Origin: Sphingosinicella sp.
GTDB lineage: Bacteria; Pseudomonadota; Alphaproteobacteria; Sphingomonadales; Sphingomonadaceae
Assembly (NCBI RefSeq): GCF_013911755.1
Contig: NZ_JACESP010000001.1
Coordinates: forward strand, 124,001 to 188,000
Direction of reading: 5' to 3'
Length of the DNA stretch: 64,000 bases
The number at the start of each line of letters is the position of its first letter. Position 1 is the stretch's first letter. Shown here in pieces: positions 1 to 8,655 of this stretch. The notes under the pieces were generated by a model that worked only from the letters and a program-made list of their open reading frames with translations, was not told the DNA's origin and did no database searches. The translations under genes were made by a program, and so were the position numbers.

Positions 1-445
1 CCCGGCAGCGGATCGCGGTCCTCGTATCGCCATCGAACCGCCACGCGCCGTCCCCGACAGTGCCTGCCCAGACCGTACCCGTACGGGGCGCCATCACCAT
101 GCCGAAGACGGGGACACCGCTGACGATGAGGCCGATGTTCACCGAATAATCCGCGCCGCCGTCGAGGAAGCTCTTGGTGCCGTCGAGCGGATCGATCAGC
201 CAGAAGCGCTCGGCGATGGCGGGCTTGCCATCCGCCTCGCAGGCTTCCTCGCCCACGATCTGCGTGTCGGGATCGATTTGCCGGAGCGCGGCGACGATCA
301 GCGCCTCGGCGCGCTCGTCCGCTTCGGTCACGGGCGAACGATCGGCCTTGGTGCGCGATGCGGCGCCGTTTTCCCGGATTTGCTCGATGAGGGTTGCCGC
401 GTCCCGGATCACCGGGAGCAGCGCGTCAAGAAAAAGGCGTGTCAC
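1..445 (-). CDS. cysQ: 3'(2'),5'-bisphosphate nucleotidase CysQ-like, 5' part only
   Basis: This is an inositol-monophosphatase-superfamily enzyme. CysQ members remove the 3'-phosphate from adenosine 3',5'-bisphosphate, a by-product of sulfate assimilation. About 148 residues are visible before the left edge cuts the gene. The metal-binding motifs are present: a VTEADERAE segment near residue 40, GEEACE near 65, and the signature DPLDGTKSF near 87-95 followed by SVNIGL. It begins with GTG at 445, overlapping the TGA of the upstream GntR gene as GTGA, so the two are probably translationally coupled. The DGTKSF variant favours CysQ over a plain inositol monophosphatase or histidinol phosphatase, but the missing C-terminus prevents a firm assignment. 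Confidence 0.8.
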   Translation of the reverse strand, partial: MTRLFLDALLPVIRDAATLIEQIRENGAASRTKADRSPVTEADERAEALIVAALRQIDPDTQIVGEEACEADGKPAIAERFWLIDPLDGTKSFLDGGADYSVNIGLIVSGVPVFGMVMAPRTGTVWAGTVGDGAWRFDGDTRTAIRCR

Positions 446-789
446 GCATCCGCGGTATCGAAGAGTTCCGCGGGTTTCAAGCCGATCCGGTCGATGTGGC
501 GGCGGATCGCCGGCCACTCGCGCGTCAGGAACTGTTTGCGCTCGTCGGCGACCAGCCGTTCGCGCGCACCCGGTTCCACGAACAGCCCGAGCCCGCGCCG
601 TGCCGAGACGAGCCCGGCGGTCTGCAGCTCCTGATAGGCCTTAGAGACGGTGAGCGGATTGACCTGTTGCTCGGCGGCAAGCGCCCGCACGGACGGCAGC
701 GAATCTCCGACGCCGTACTGGCCGTCAATGATCGCAGCCGCGATCAGATCGCGTATCTGCACATAGATCGGACGTGTCGTTTGCCACAT
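442..789 (-). CDS. Short GntR-family regulator (YtrA type)
   Basis: A 115-residue protein made almost entirely of a GntR winged helix-turn-helix. The N-terminus (PIYVQIRDLI) is followed by the recognition region SLPSVRALAAEQQVNPLTVS at about 29-48 and the wing (LVSARRGLGLFV, about 60-71). A short helical tail of about 40 residues replaces the large effector domain of longer GntR proteins, as in the YtrA subfamily. YtrA regulators usually control transporters or envelope functions encoded beside them. Here the only co-transcribed gene is the overlapping CysQ-like phosphatase. The ATG lies 6 bases after a likely -10 element, so the mRNA may be leaderless. Confidence 0.85.
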   Translation of the reverse strand: MWQTTRPIYVQIRDLIAAAIIDGQYGVGDSLPSVRALAAEQQVNPLTVSKAYQELQTAGLVSARRGLGLFVEPGARERLVADERKQFLTREWPAIRRHIDRIGLKPAELFDTADA

Positions 790-794
790 AGTGT

Positions 795-824
795 TATAAA
801 ACCATAAGACAGTAGCACGGTCAA
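795..824 (-). promoter_or_regulatory. Candidate sigma70-type promoter for the GntR gene
   Basis: On the minus strand TTGACC (824-819) and TTTATA (800-795) are separated by 18 bases. Initiation 6-7 bases further on would fall at the ATG (789), giving a leaderless transcript. There is no purine-rich ribosome binding site before this ATG. The -35 overlaps the last codons of the nitroreductase gene. Confidence 0.5.
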
Positions 825-1408
825 GCCGCGCTCCACACGCTCACGACGTCTTCGAGGTCCGGGCGCGGGCGCTCTTCCAGCGGTTTCCCCGGTGTTCCGA
901 GGAACATGAAGCCGACGATGCTGTCGCCGGGTTCGCCGAAGAGCCGCGTCACACCCTCCGAATAGGCCGCCCAGCCCGTCAGCCAACATGATGTGAAGCC
1001 CTCCGCGTGCGCGGCGTGCGCGAGCGTCATCGTCGCGGCGGCGGCGGAGGCCGCCTGTTCGGCAATCGGGATGTGCGATTCGGGTTTGGGGCGGAACAGC
1101 GTCACCACCAAAGTGGGCGCCTGCCGCGCGAAGTCTCGGATCGCCTCGCGTTCGATGCGTCCTGCGTCCGGTTTCTCGGCCACATAGATCGCGCCCAGCG
1201 CCTGCGCGAGCGCGGCGCGTTCGCTCTCCGGCACGATCACGAAGCGCCACGGCGCGAGCTTGCCGTGATCGGGCACGCGCGCTGCCGCGCTCAGGATGCG
1301 CCTCAGCTGCGCGTCATCCGGGCCGGGCGCGACCATGTCACGCGCCTTGCCGGAGCGGCGGGAGAGAAGCAGTGAGATGGGCGTGGTGAGGTCGTTGAAC
1401 ACGGTCAC
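821..1408 (-). CDS. Nitroreductase-family flavoprotein (YdjA-like)
   Basis: An FMN-dependent nitroreductase of 195 residues, the compact size typical of the YdjA/RutE-like branch. Visible family features are the N-terminal LLLSRRSGKARDM (FMN phosphate contacts), the ARVPDHGKLAPWRFVIV segment, and a C-terminal GFMFLGTPGKPLEERPRP. The physiological substrate cannot be read from the sequence. I chose the GTG at 1408 because homologues begin close to the RRS motif and AGAAGG lies about 10 bases upstream. An ATG at 1486 would add a proline-rich, unconserved 26 residues and extend into the leader region of the divergent TonB receptor gene. Confidence 0.8.
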   Translation of the reverse strand: MTVFNDLTTPISLLLSRRSGKARDMVAPGPDDAQLRRILSAAARVPDHGKLAPWRFVIVPESERAALAQALGAIYVAEKPDAGRIEREAIRDFARQAPTLVVTLFRPKPESHIPIAEQAASAAAATMTLAHAAHAEGFTSCWLTGWAAYSEGVTRLFGEPGDSIVGFMFLGTPGKPLEERPRPDLEDVVSVWSAA

Positions 1409-1451
1409 GGATGGTTGGCCTTCTTGCCGTTCGCCGATAGGCGGTTGCCGG

Positions 1452-1484
1452 GGGGAGGGCTGCTCGCTAGCAGAAGCGCCTCCC
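1452..1484 (+). promoter_or_regulatory. GC-rich hairpin in the leader of the TonB receptor gene
   Basis: The arms GGGGAGG (1452-1458) and CCTCCC (1479-1484) enclose a second stem, CTGCT (1460-1464) with AGCAG (1469-1473). It ends 22 bases before the receptor start codon. No poly-T follows, so it is not a classical terminator. I could not recognise a cobalamin riboswitch core around it. Confidence 0.35.
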
Positions 1485-1506
1485 AAAAAGAAAGCAGGTC
1501 GCCATC

Positions 1507-3543
1507 TTGCGGTATCGTTTTTGCCTTTTGCTCGCCTCCGCCGCTCTAGCGCACCCCGCGTCTGCCGACGACACGATCGTCGTCACCGGCCATGCGCTCG
1601 AACAGCCGCTCGGCACGCAGGCCTATGCGGTGCAGGTGATCGACGGCGCGGCGCTGCAGGACGTGTCCGGCGGGCTGGAGACGGCGCTGGAGGCGGCGTC
1701 GGGCTTCCAGATGTTCCGCCGCACGGACAGCCGCTCGGCGAATCCCACGAGCCAGGGCGCCCAGCTTCGCGGCATCGGCGGCAACGCCTCGAGCCGCGCG
1801 CTCGTGCTGCTCGACGGCGTGCCGGTCGCCGATCCGTTCGCGGGCTGGATCCCGTGGCCGGCGATCCGCCCCGAAAGCCTCTCGTCGGTGAGGATCACGA
1901 CCGGCGGCGGGGCCGGTGCTTTCGGTGCGGGCGCGCTCACCGGCGTCATCGAACTGTCGAGCGCGGGGCGCGACCGCTCGCCTGTCCTCGGTATCGACTA
2001 CGGCAGCCGCGATTCGGTTGCGGCCTCTGCAGGTGTCACCGTCCCGCTCGGCGGCGGCTTCATCGCGCTCGACGCCGGATACGATCGCGGCGACGGATTC
2101 CATCTCCTCAAGCGCTCGCAGCGCGGCGCCATCGATATTCCGGCCTCCTACGAGCAATACGGCGGTTCGGTGCGCTTCGTCGTACCTGTCGGCGAGGAGA
2201 CCGAGCTTCAGGTGCGCGGTGCGGCATTCGCCGACGACCGCGTGCGCGGCATCGACATCGTCGATTCGGCGAACAGCGGCGCGGACGCGAGCGTGCGGCT
2301 GGTGTCGCGCGGCACGCTGCCGTGGGAGGCCGTTGCCTACCTCCAGACGCGCGATTTCTCGTCGCGCTTCGCACGCATAGAGGCGGGTCGCGGCGCCGCT
2401 TTCCCCACGCTCGATCAGTATGCGGTGCCCGCCACTGGCTACGGCGCGAAGGTCGAGATTCGCCCCACGGTCGGCACGCACGTCCTGCGTCTCGGCGCGG
2501 ACTGGCGCGGCGCGAGCGGTGAGACGAAGGAGTTCTACACGCCGGTGGCGAACGTCTTCACGCGCAAGCGCGAAGCGGGCGGCGACAGCAATGTTTACGG
2601 TGTTTTCATCGAGGACGATTGGCGGCTGACAGACGCGTTGCTGCTCACAGGCGGCGTCCGCCTCGATCGCTGGTCGCTCGCGAACGGCCATCTCGACGAG
2701 CGGCAGCTGACGGGCGCGGTGCTCACCGATACGGACTTCGCGAAGCGGTCGGGCACGGAGCCGAGCGGGCGTCTCGGCCTTGCGCTCTCCGCCACCCCGG
2801 CGCTCACGCTGCGCACCGCCGGGTATCTCGGCTTCCGTGTGCCGACGCTCAACGAACTCTACCGCCCGTTCCGCGTCGGCGCGGATGCGACCGCTGCCAA
2901 CGCGGCGTTGAAGCCCGAACGCCTACGCGGCATCGAGGCGGGCTTCGATTACCGCCCGCTCAGCACCGCGCACCTCTCCGCTACGGTCTTCTACAACCGT
3001 GCGAAGAACGCCATCGGCAACGTCACGCTCGGGCAGGGGCCGGGCACCTTCCCCGGCGTCGGTTTCGTCGCGGGTGCGTATCGCCAGCGGCTCAATCTCG
3101 ACGCGATCGAGGCTTGGGGCATAGAGGCGAACGCCGGCCTCGATCTCGGCCGCTGGGCGCTCAGCCTCTCCTACGCCTTCACCGATGCGACCGTCGAGGC
3201 GAGCGGCGTGTCCGCGGCGCTGGACGGGATGCGCCCGGCACAGACCCCGAAGCATCAGGCGAGCGCCTCGGCCAGCTGGCGATCGGATGGATGGAGCGCG
3301 GGCGTCGCCGCCCGCTACGACGGCGCGCGCTTTGAGGACGACCTCCAGACGCTCAGGCTGGACGCGGCACTCACGCTCGATGCCTTCGCCGAAGCGCCGC
3401 TGGGTAGCGGGCTTTCGCTGCGCCTCGCGGCGGAAAACCTCGCAGACGCGAATGTCGAGGCCGGGCGCACCAGCGACGGCATCATCGATCGCGGCCAGCC
3501 GCGCACGCTCTGGGTCGGCATCCGCTGGCGTCCCGGCCGCTGA
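1507..3543 (+). CDS. TonB-dependent receptor, BtuB-like
   Basis: An outer-membrane beta-barrel receptor of 678 residues with a signal peptide (about 1-20, ending AHPASA). A TonB box (DTIVVTG) is followed by the plug domain, in which QLRGIGGNASSRALVLLDG and ESLSSVRI are typical plug motifs. The barrel runs to a C-terminal RTLWVGIRWRPGR. The length matches BtuB/vitamin B12-type or small-siderophore receptors rather than the much larger sphingomonad carbohydrate receptors. The substrate is not determined; no B12 riboswitch was recognised upstream. The start is TTG at 1507, with AAAGCAGG 8 bases ahead; no ATG or GTG gives a better signal peptide. It reads away from the nitroreductase gene. Confidence 0.88.
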   Translation: MRYRFCLLLASAALAHPASADDTIVVTGHALEQPLGTQAYAVQVIDGAALQDVSGGLETALEAASGFQMFRRTDSRSANPTSQGAQLRGIGGNASSRALVLLDGVPVADPFAGWIPWPAIRPESLSSVRITTGGGAGAFGAGALTGVIELSSAGRDRSPVLGIDYGSRDSVAASAGVTVPLGGGFIALDAGYDRGDGFHLLKRSQRGAIDIPASYEQYGGSVRFVVPVGEETELQVRGAAFADDRVRGIDIVDSANSGADASVRLVSRGTLPWEAVAYLQTRDFSSRFARIEAGRGAAFPTLDQYAVPATGYGAKVEIRPTVGTHVLRLGADWRGASGETKEFYTPVANVFTRKREAGGDSNVYGVFIEDDWRLTDALLLTGGVRLDRWSLANGHLDERQLTGAVLTDTDFAKRSGTEPSGRLGLALSATPALTLRTAGYLGFRVPTLNELYRPFRVGADATAANAALKPERLRGIEAGFDYRPLSTAHLSATVFYNRAKNAIGNVTLGQGPGTFPGVGFVAGAYRQRLNLDAIEAWGIEANAGLDLGRWALSLSYAFTDATVEASGVSAALDGMRPAQTPKHQASASASWRSDGWSAGVAARYDGARFEDDLQTLRLDAALTLDAFAEAPLGSGLSLRLAAENLADANVEAGRTSDGIIDRGQPRTLWVGIRWRPGR

Positions 3544-3565
3544 ATTCAAGCGAAGCGCTCTGCGG

Positions 3566-4063
3566 TCAGCGCTGGCGCCTCAGGCGGAACGGGACTTCCT
3601 TTGCGGTGCCTTTCTCGGTGATTTTCACCCACATGACGAGAGCATCCGGGCCGGTGCGTTCGATTGTCATGCCATCGAAGAACCAGCGATCCTTCTCGAT
3701 GGCGACGAGCGGAAAGACCACGGGCTTGCCGGTTTGATCCTCCCAGCCGGTCATGTCCGGGTTGAAGTGGCGCACGCGATAGGCCAGCGACTGGCCCACG
3801 GGCACATAATCGACGATCTCGGTAAACGCGACGCCGCCCTTGCCGTCGGCCATGGCAAAATGGCCCGTGATCCGGCCGCCGAGCGGCGCGGAATAGGTTT
3901 CCGTCACCTCAGCGCCCATTCCCGTGCCGACCCAGCTTCCCGCCAGCCAGGCGAGTTGATCGATGGAAGCGGGCGGCGAAACGTTGCCGTCCAGCGAGCG
4001 CGTGTTCTGCGCGGCGGCGGGAGCGGTCAGAGCGAGCGTGACGGCGATCAGGGCGCGGATCAT
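3566..4063 (-). CDS. Exported DUF6265-like protein
   Basis: A 165-residue protein with a cleavable signal peptide (MIRALIAVTLAL...APAAA, cleavage near residue 19). The mature part contains LAWLAGSWVGTG, VTETYSAPLGG and a run of beta-strand-like segments, the pattern of the DUF6265/lipocalin-like family of small exported proteins of unknown function. The ATG at 4063 is preceded by GGAGG (4072-4077 region). An open frame continues upstream to 4348 but has no signal peptide at that end and would overlap the divergent transporter leader. It converges with the TonB receptor gene, with 22 bases between the stops. Confidence 0.7.
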   Translation of the reverse strand: MIRALIAVTLALTAPAAAQNTRSLDGNVSPPASIDQLAWLAGSWVGTGMGAEVTETYSAPLGGRITGHFAMADGKGGVAFTEIVDYVPVGQSLAYRVRHFNPDMTGWEDQTGKPVVFPLVAIEKDRWFFDGMTIERTGPDALVMWVKITEKGTAKEVPFRLRRQR

Positions 4064-4305
4064 GACATTGGCCTCCGGTCGAACGCAGCATAGCGTTTCC
4101 AGATGCCAGGTCCATCCGGTGCCGCCGTTGCGGGCGTTGCGGCGCTTTCGGCCTGCACTGTCAAAAAAAGAAGGCTGAAGACGAACACGCTCCAGGCCGC
4201 CGAAACATTCTTTCAATGCGCCGGAGGCGGGGCTAGTCTCGCGCCATGGGAGAGCGGCGCGGCCTGATCGCTGCCGTTCCAAAAAGGGAAGAGGGTCCAA
4301 GACCA

Positions 4306-5922
4306 ATGACTCAACCGACGGGGGCTGCCGCCGGCGCCCTTCCAGCAAGCGATTCCATGGGAACCATCCTCGGACATCCCAAAGGGCTGTTCGTGCTGTT
4401 CTTCGCCGAAATGTGGGAGCGCTTTTCCTACTACGGGATGCGCGCGCTGCTCATCTTCTATCTCGTCCAGCACTGGATGTTCTCGGATCAAGCCGCGTCG
4501 GTGATCTACGGCGCCTACACCGCGCTCGTCTACATCACGCCCGTGATCGGCGGCTATCTCGCGGACCGCTGGCTCGGTCAGCGCAAGGCGGTCCTGTTCG
4601 GCGCGGTGCTGCTCAGTTTCGGGCATCTGTTGATGGCGGTGGAAGGCGACGGCAGTCAGGGTGGTGCGGCGATCAGTATCTTCTGGCTGGCACTCGCCTT
4701 CATCGTCGTTGGCTCGGGCTTCCTCAAGGCCAATATTTCGGTGATCGTCGGGCAGCTCTATCCGCGCACGGACGTGCGGCGGGACGGCGCCTATACGATC
4801 TTCTACATGGGCATCAATCTCGGCGCCGCGATCGGCACGATCATCGCGGGCTATCTCGGTCAGACCTACGGCTGGGCCTATGGCTTCGGCGTGGCCGGCA
4901 TCGGCATGATCCTCGGCCTTCTCGTGTTCATCTGGGGCAAGCCCTACCTCCTCGGCCGGGGTGAGGCGCCGGACCCTGCGGCCTTGTCGCGCCGGGTCGC
5001 CGGGCTTCCGCTCGAATGGCTGCTCTACGCTGTCGGTTTCGGAGCGGTGGCGATCGTGTGGGCGCTCGTGCAATACCAATCGCTCGTCGGCGGGCTCCTC
5101 GGCATCGCCGGCGCGGCGCTGGTTGCCTATGTGCTCTACACGGCGGTTGTGAAACTCTCGGCGGAGGACCGCGACCGGATTTTCGCGGTGATCTTCCTGA
5201 TCCTCGGCTCGGTGCTGTTCTGGTCGCTGTTCGAGCAGGCCGGTTCGTCGCTCAATCTCTTTGCCGATCGCCATGTCGATCGCAGTTTCATGGGCGGCGA
5301 GGTTCCGGCCTCGCTGTTCCAGTCGCTGAACCCGATCTACATCATCCTGCTCGCGCCGCTGTTCGCATGGGCGTGGACGGCGCTCGGTCGGCGCGGGCTC
5401 GAACCCTCCGCGCCGGCGAAGTTCGGCCTTGCGCTCGTCCAGCTCGGCGCGGGTTTTCTCGTCCTCGTGGCGGGTGCCTATGCGGCGGGCACCGGCAATC
5501 CGACGCCGGTCATTTTCATCTTCCTCATCTACCTGCTGCACACGACCGGCGAGCTATGCCTTTCGCCCGTGGGACTCAGCGCGATGAACCGGCTCGCGCC
5601 CGCGCACATGGCAAGCCTCATCATGGGCGCATGGTTCTTCGCCTCGGCGGCGGGCAATTTCGCGGCAGGGCTGATCGCGGCGGCGACCGGGGCGGAGCAC
5701 GGCACGGGCGAGGGCGCAGCGAAGGAGGTCGTGCTCGGCGTCTATTCGAATGTCGGCTGGGTCGCCATTGCGGTCGGCGTCGGCGTGCTCGTCATCTCGC
5801 CGCTGATCCGGCGCCTGATGCATCTCGATACGCTGAAGGACGATGGCGCGCTGGCGGGCGTCGCCGAGATCGGCGAGCCGCAGGCGGCGGGGATCAATAC
5901 GGCAGCGGAGACGCGTTCATGA
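4306..5922 (+). CDS. POT/PTR2-family peptide:proton symporter
   Basis: A polytopic membrane protein of about 538 residues, imports di- and tripeptides using the proton gradient. The POT signature is clear: FFAEMWERFSYYGMRALLIF in the first membrane helix and FYMGINLGAAIGTIIAGYLG around helix 5, with about 14 hydrophobic segments. The ATG at 4306 follows GAGGG with good spacing; an in-frame ATG at 4246 lacks this. The stop overlaps the next gene as ATGA. The two exported amidohydrolases that follow suggest a peptide- or dipeptide-scavenging operon in which extracytoplasmic cleavage and uptake are linked. That link is an inference from gene order. Confidence 0.9.
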   Translation: MTQPTGAAAGALPASDSMGTILGHPKGLFVLFFAEMWERFSYYGMRALLIFYLVQHWMFSDQAASVIYGAYTALVYITPVIGGYLADRWLGQRKAVLFGAVLLSFGHLLMAVEGDGSQGGAAISIFWLALAFIVVGSGFLKANISVIVGQLYPRTDVRRDGAYTIFYMGINLGAAIGTIIAGYLGQTYGWAYGFGVAGIGMILGLLVFIWGKPYLLGRGEAPDPAALSRRVAGLPLEWLLYAVGFGAVAIVWALVQYQSLVGGLLGIAGAALVAYVLYTAVVKLSAEDRDRIFAVIFLILGSVLFWSLFEQAGSSLNLFADRHVDRSFMGGEVPASLFQSLNPIYIILLAPLFAWAWTALGRRGLEPSAPAKFGLALVQLGAGFLVLVAGAYAAGTGNPTPVIFIFLIYLLHTTGELCLSPVGLSAMNRLAPAHMASLIMGAWFFASAAGNFAAGLIAAATGAEHGTGEGAAKEVVLGVYSNVGWVAIAVGVGVLVISPLIRRLMHLDTLKDDGALAGVAEIGEPQAAGINTAAETRS

Positions 5923-7340
5923 AGAGTCTGGTTTTTGCGCTTGCATCGGCGGCGCTGCTTTCCGCCTGCGCTGGTCAGCAGGAGGGGCCAAAAACCGCAG
6001 CCGGCAAGCCCACCCGCGATCTGCCGGTGATCGACAAGAATCCGTTCCCTTCGGTCTACAAGCCTTATGCATCGCAGCCGACGCTGATCCGCGGCGTCAA
6101 CATCTATGATGGCGCTGGCGGCAAGATCATCGGCGGCGAAGTGCTGCTCGTAGACGGCAAGGTCGCCGCCATCGGCCAGAGCGTGGCGGCGCCCGAAGGC
6201 GTCACGGTGATCGACGGCGCCGGCAAGTGGGTGACGCCCGGTGTCATCGATGTTCACAGCCACCTCGGCAACTATCCGTCGCCGTCGGTGGAAGCACATC
6301 AGGACGGCAACGAGGTCACCGGCGCGAACACGGCGGACGTCTGGGCCGAACACGGCGTCTGGCCGCAGGACCCCGGCTTCACGCGTGCGCTGGCGGGCGG
6401 GATCACCACGCTGCATATCCTTCCCGGTTCGGCGAATTTGTTCGGCGGGCGCGGCGTTTCCCTGCGCAACGTGCCGGGTCGCACGGTGCAGGAAATGAAG
6501 TTTCCGGGCGCGCCCTACACGCTCAAGATGGCGTGCGGCGAAAACCCGAAGCGCGTCTACGGCAGCCGCAACCAGAAGCCGGGAAGCCGCATGGGCAACA
6601 TCGCGGTGGACCGTGCGACGTGGGCGAAGGCGCAGGAATATGATCGCAAGTGGGATGAATACGAAGGCAAGGTGAAGGCGGGCACCGCCGCGCTGAAGGA
6701 CGTGCCCGCGCGCGACATCGCGATGGACACGCTGCGCGGCGTGCTCGACGGCGAAATCCTTGTGCAGAACCACTGCTACCGCGCCGACGAAATGGCGCTC
6801 GTGCTCGATATGGCGAAGGAGTTCGGCTACAAGGTCACCACCTTCCACCACGCTGTCGAAGCCTACAAGATCGCCGATCTTCTGAAGGCGAACGGCACCT
6901 GCGCCGCGATGTGGGCGGACTGGTGGGGGTTCAAGATGGAAGCCTACGACGGCATCCGCGAGAACCTGCCCTTCGTTCATGCGGCGGGCGGCTGCGCGGT
7001 CACGCATTCGGACGACGATCTCGGTATCCAGCGGCTCAATCAGGAAACCGCGAAGGCGCTTGCGGACGGCAACCGTGCGGGGCTCGACATCAAGCCCGAA
7101 GCGGCGTGGACATGGATCGGCATCAACGCCGCGAAGGCGCTTGGCCTCGACAAGGAAATCGGCAGCCTCGCGCCCGGCAAGCGCGCCGACGTCGTGCTCT
7201 GGAACGGTGATCCGCTCTCGGTTTATGCAAAGGCCGAGAAGGTCTGGATCGATGGTGCGCTGATGTTCGATGCGCTGTCGCGGATGCGCCCGGTCAGCGA
7301 TTTCGAGCTTGGCCAGCCCGGTGAAGGAGACCCGAAATGA
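5919..7340 (+). CDS. Exported amidohydrolase lipoprotein with intact metal site
   Basis: A 473-residue metal-dependent hydrolase of the amidohydrolase superfamily, probably a lipoprotein (signal ending LLSAC, Cys at about 17). The metal-binding elements are all visible: PGVIDVHSH (His 113 and 115), GENPKR after the barrel entry, LVQNHCYRADE, TTFHHAVE and AVTHSDDD. The C-terminal LAPGKRADVVLWNGDP closes the small beta domain. Related enzymes act on imidazolone-, dipeptide- or Xaa-Pro-type substrates; the exact substrate is unknown. It starts inside the POT transporter stop (ATGA) and its own stop overlaps the next start (ATGA), so the three are probably made together. Confidence 0.88.
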   Translation: MKSLVFALASAALLSACAGQQEGPKTAAGKPTRDLPVIDKNPFPSVYKPYASQPTLIRGVNIYDGAGGKIIGGEVLLVDGKVAAIGQSVAAPEGVTVIDGAGKWVTPGVIDVHSHLGNYPSPSVEAHQDGNEVTGANTADVWAEHGVWPQDPGFTRALAGGITTLHILPGSANLFGGRGVSLRNVPGRTVQEMKFPGAPYTLKMACGENPKRVYGSRNQKPGSRMGNIAVDRATWAKAQEYDRKWDEYEGKVKAGTAALKDVPARDIAMDTLRGVLDGEILVQNHCYRADEMALVLDMAKEFGYKVTTFHHAVEAYKIADLLKANGTCAAMWADWWGFKMEAYDGIRENLPFVHAAGGCAVTHSDDDLGIQRLNQETAKALADGNRAGLDIKPEAAWTWIGINAAKALGLDKEIGSLAPGKRADVVLWNGDPLSVYAKAEKVWIDGALMFDALSRMRPVSDFELGQPGEGDPK

Positions 7341-8635
7341 AGCGTCTGCTCTCGCTCCTCGCGCTGACGATCGCGACGCCTGCGTTCGCGGAAACCATCG
7401 CCATCGTGAACGGCAAGGTCGCCACCATCGCGCGCGCCGAACCCATCGAGAACGGCACCGTCGTCATCCGTGATGGACGCATAGTCTCGGTCGGATCGAA
7501 CGTCGCCGTCCCGGCGGACGCGCGCGTTGTCGATGCCGGCGGCGGCTGGGTGACACCGGGTCTGTTCGCGGGCTACTCGCGCGTGGGCATCGTCGAGGTC
7601 GATGCGGTCTCGGGCACCAACGACATCCAGGCCACCTCCGCGCCTTATGCGGCCGCGATCGACATCGCGCCCGCGGTGAACCCGCTCACCACCGCCATCG
7701 CCGTTACCCGCATCGAAGGCGTCACACGTGCCGCCGTGATGCCGGACGCGGGCAACGACATCTTCGGCGGGCAGGGCCTCGTGCTGTCGCTCGGCGAGGG
7801 AACGCCGATCACCCGGCAGCAGGCTTTCCAGTATATCGTGATGGGCGAGGACGGCGCGCGGCTCGCGGGCGGCTCGCGCGGCGCATTGTTCGCGCGTCTT
7901 GCCGACGCGTTCGCCGAAGCGGCAGCTTACGCGCGCAACCCTGCGGGCTATGGCTACGGCCGCGATCGTGGTTCACTGCTGAAACGGGCCGATGCCGCCG
8001 CGCTTGCGAAGGTCATCAGCGGCGAGGTTCCGGCGGTCGTCAGCGTCAACCGCGCCAGCGACATCGTGAACGTGCTTGCTCTCAAGAAAGCATACCCGCG
8101 CCTGCGGCTCATCCTCGCCGGTGCCGCCGAGGGCTGGACGGTGGCGGACAAGATCGCGGCGGCAGGGGTTCCCGTGCTGGCATCGGTCGCGCCCAATCTT
8201 CCTGAGAGCTTCGAAGCGCTTGCAGCAACGCAGTCGAACGTCGGGCGCATGATCCGTGCGGGCGTGAAGGTCGCGATCGTGCCGATCGGCCGCGATCTCA
8301 ACCATCAGGTGCGGCTCATTCCGCAGCAGGCGGGCAATCTTGTCGCGCAGGGCCGGATTCCGGGCGGCGTTCAGGTCAGCCACGCAGAAGCGCTTGCCGC
8401 GCTCACACGCAACCCGGCTGAAATCTTCGGCCTCGGCGGTGAGCTTGGCACGCTCGAACCCGGCAAGCGCGCGGACGTCGTCGTCTGGTCGGGCGATCCC
8501 ATCGAGCTTGCGTCGGCGCCGACAGCGCTGTTCATCGATGGTCGCGAAATGCCGCTCGTATCACGGCAGACGAAATTACGGGATCGTTACAATCCGCTGA
8601 AACAGGATACACTGCCCAAACAGTATAGCCGCTAG
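7337..8635 (+). CDS. Exported amidohydrolase-like protein lacking the HxH motif
   Basis: A 432-residue protein with a signal peptide (cleavage after TPAFA). It keeps the amidohydrolase composite fold: an N-terminal beta domain with IVNGKVATI, GTVVIRDGRIVSVG and WVTPGLF, and a C-terminal LGTLEPGKRADVVVWSGDP. Where active members have PGxIDxHxH this protein reads PGLFAGYSRVG, and the later His ligands of the preceding gene are not obvious. It is therefore probably a non-catalytic partner of that gene, with which it overlaps by ATGA. It could instead use a different metal site. No frameshift is visible, so it is a maintained gene rather than a pseudogene. Confidence 0.85.
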   Translation: MKRLLSLLALTIATPAFAETIAIVNGKVATIARAEPIENGTVVIRDGRIVSVGSNVAVPADARVVDAGGGWVTPGLFAGYSRVGIVEVDAVSGTNDIQATSAPYAAAIDIAPAVNPLTTAIAVTRIEGVTRAAVMPDAGNDIFGGQGLVLSLGEGTPITRQQAFQYIVMGEDGARLAGGSRGALFARLADAFAEAAAYARNPAGYGYGRDRGSLLKRADAAALAKVISGEVPAVVSVNRASDIVNVLALKKAYPRLRLILAGAAEGWTVADKIAAAGVPVLASVAPNLPESFEALAATQSNVGRMIRAGVKVAIVPIGRDLNHQVRLIPQQAGNLVAQGRIPGGVQVSHAEALAALTRNPAEIFGLGGELGTLEPGKRADVVVWSGDPIELASAPTALFIDGREMPLVSRQTKLRDRYNPLKQDTLPKQYSR

Positions 8636-8655
8636 GAGAAGGGGAGGGCCGGGAA

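Noticed and set aside
1409-1506. Cobalamin riboswitch upstream of the BtuB-like receptor
   Set aside because: No B12-box-like core was recognisable in the 98-base leader, which is also too short; only a plain hairpin is present.
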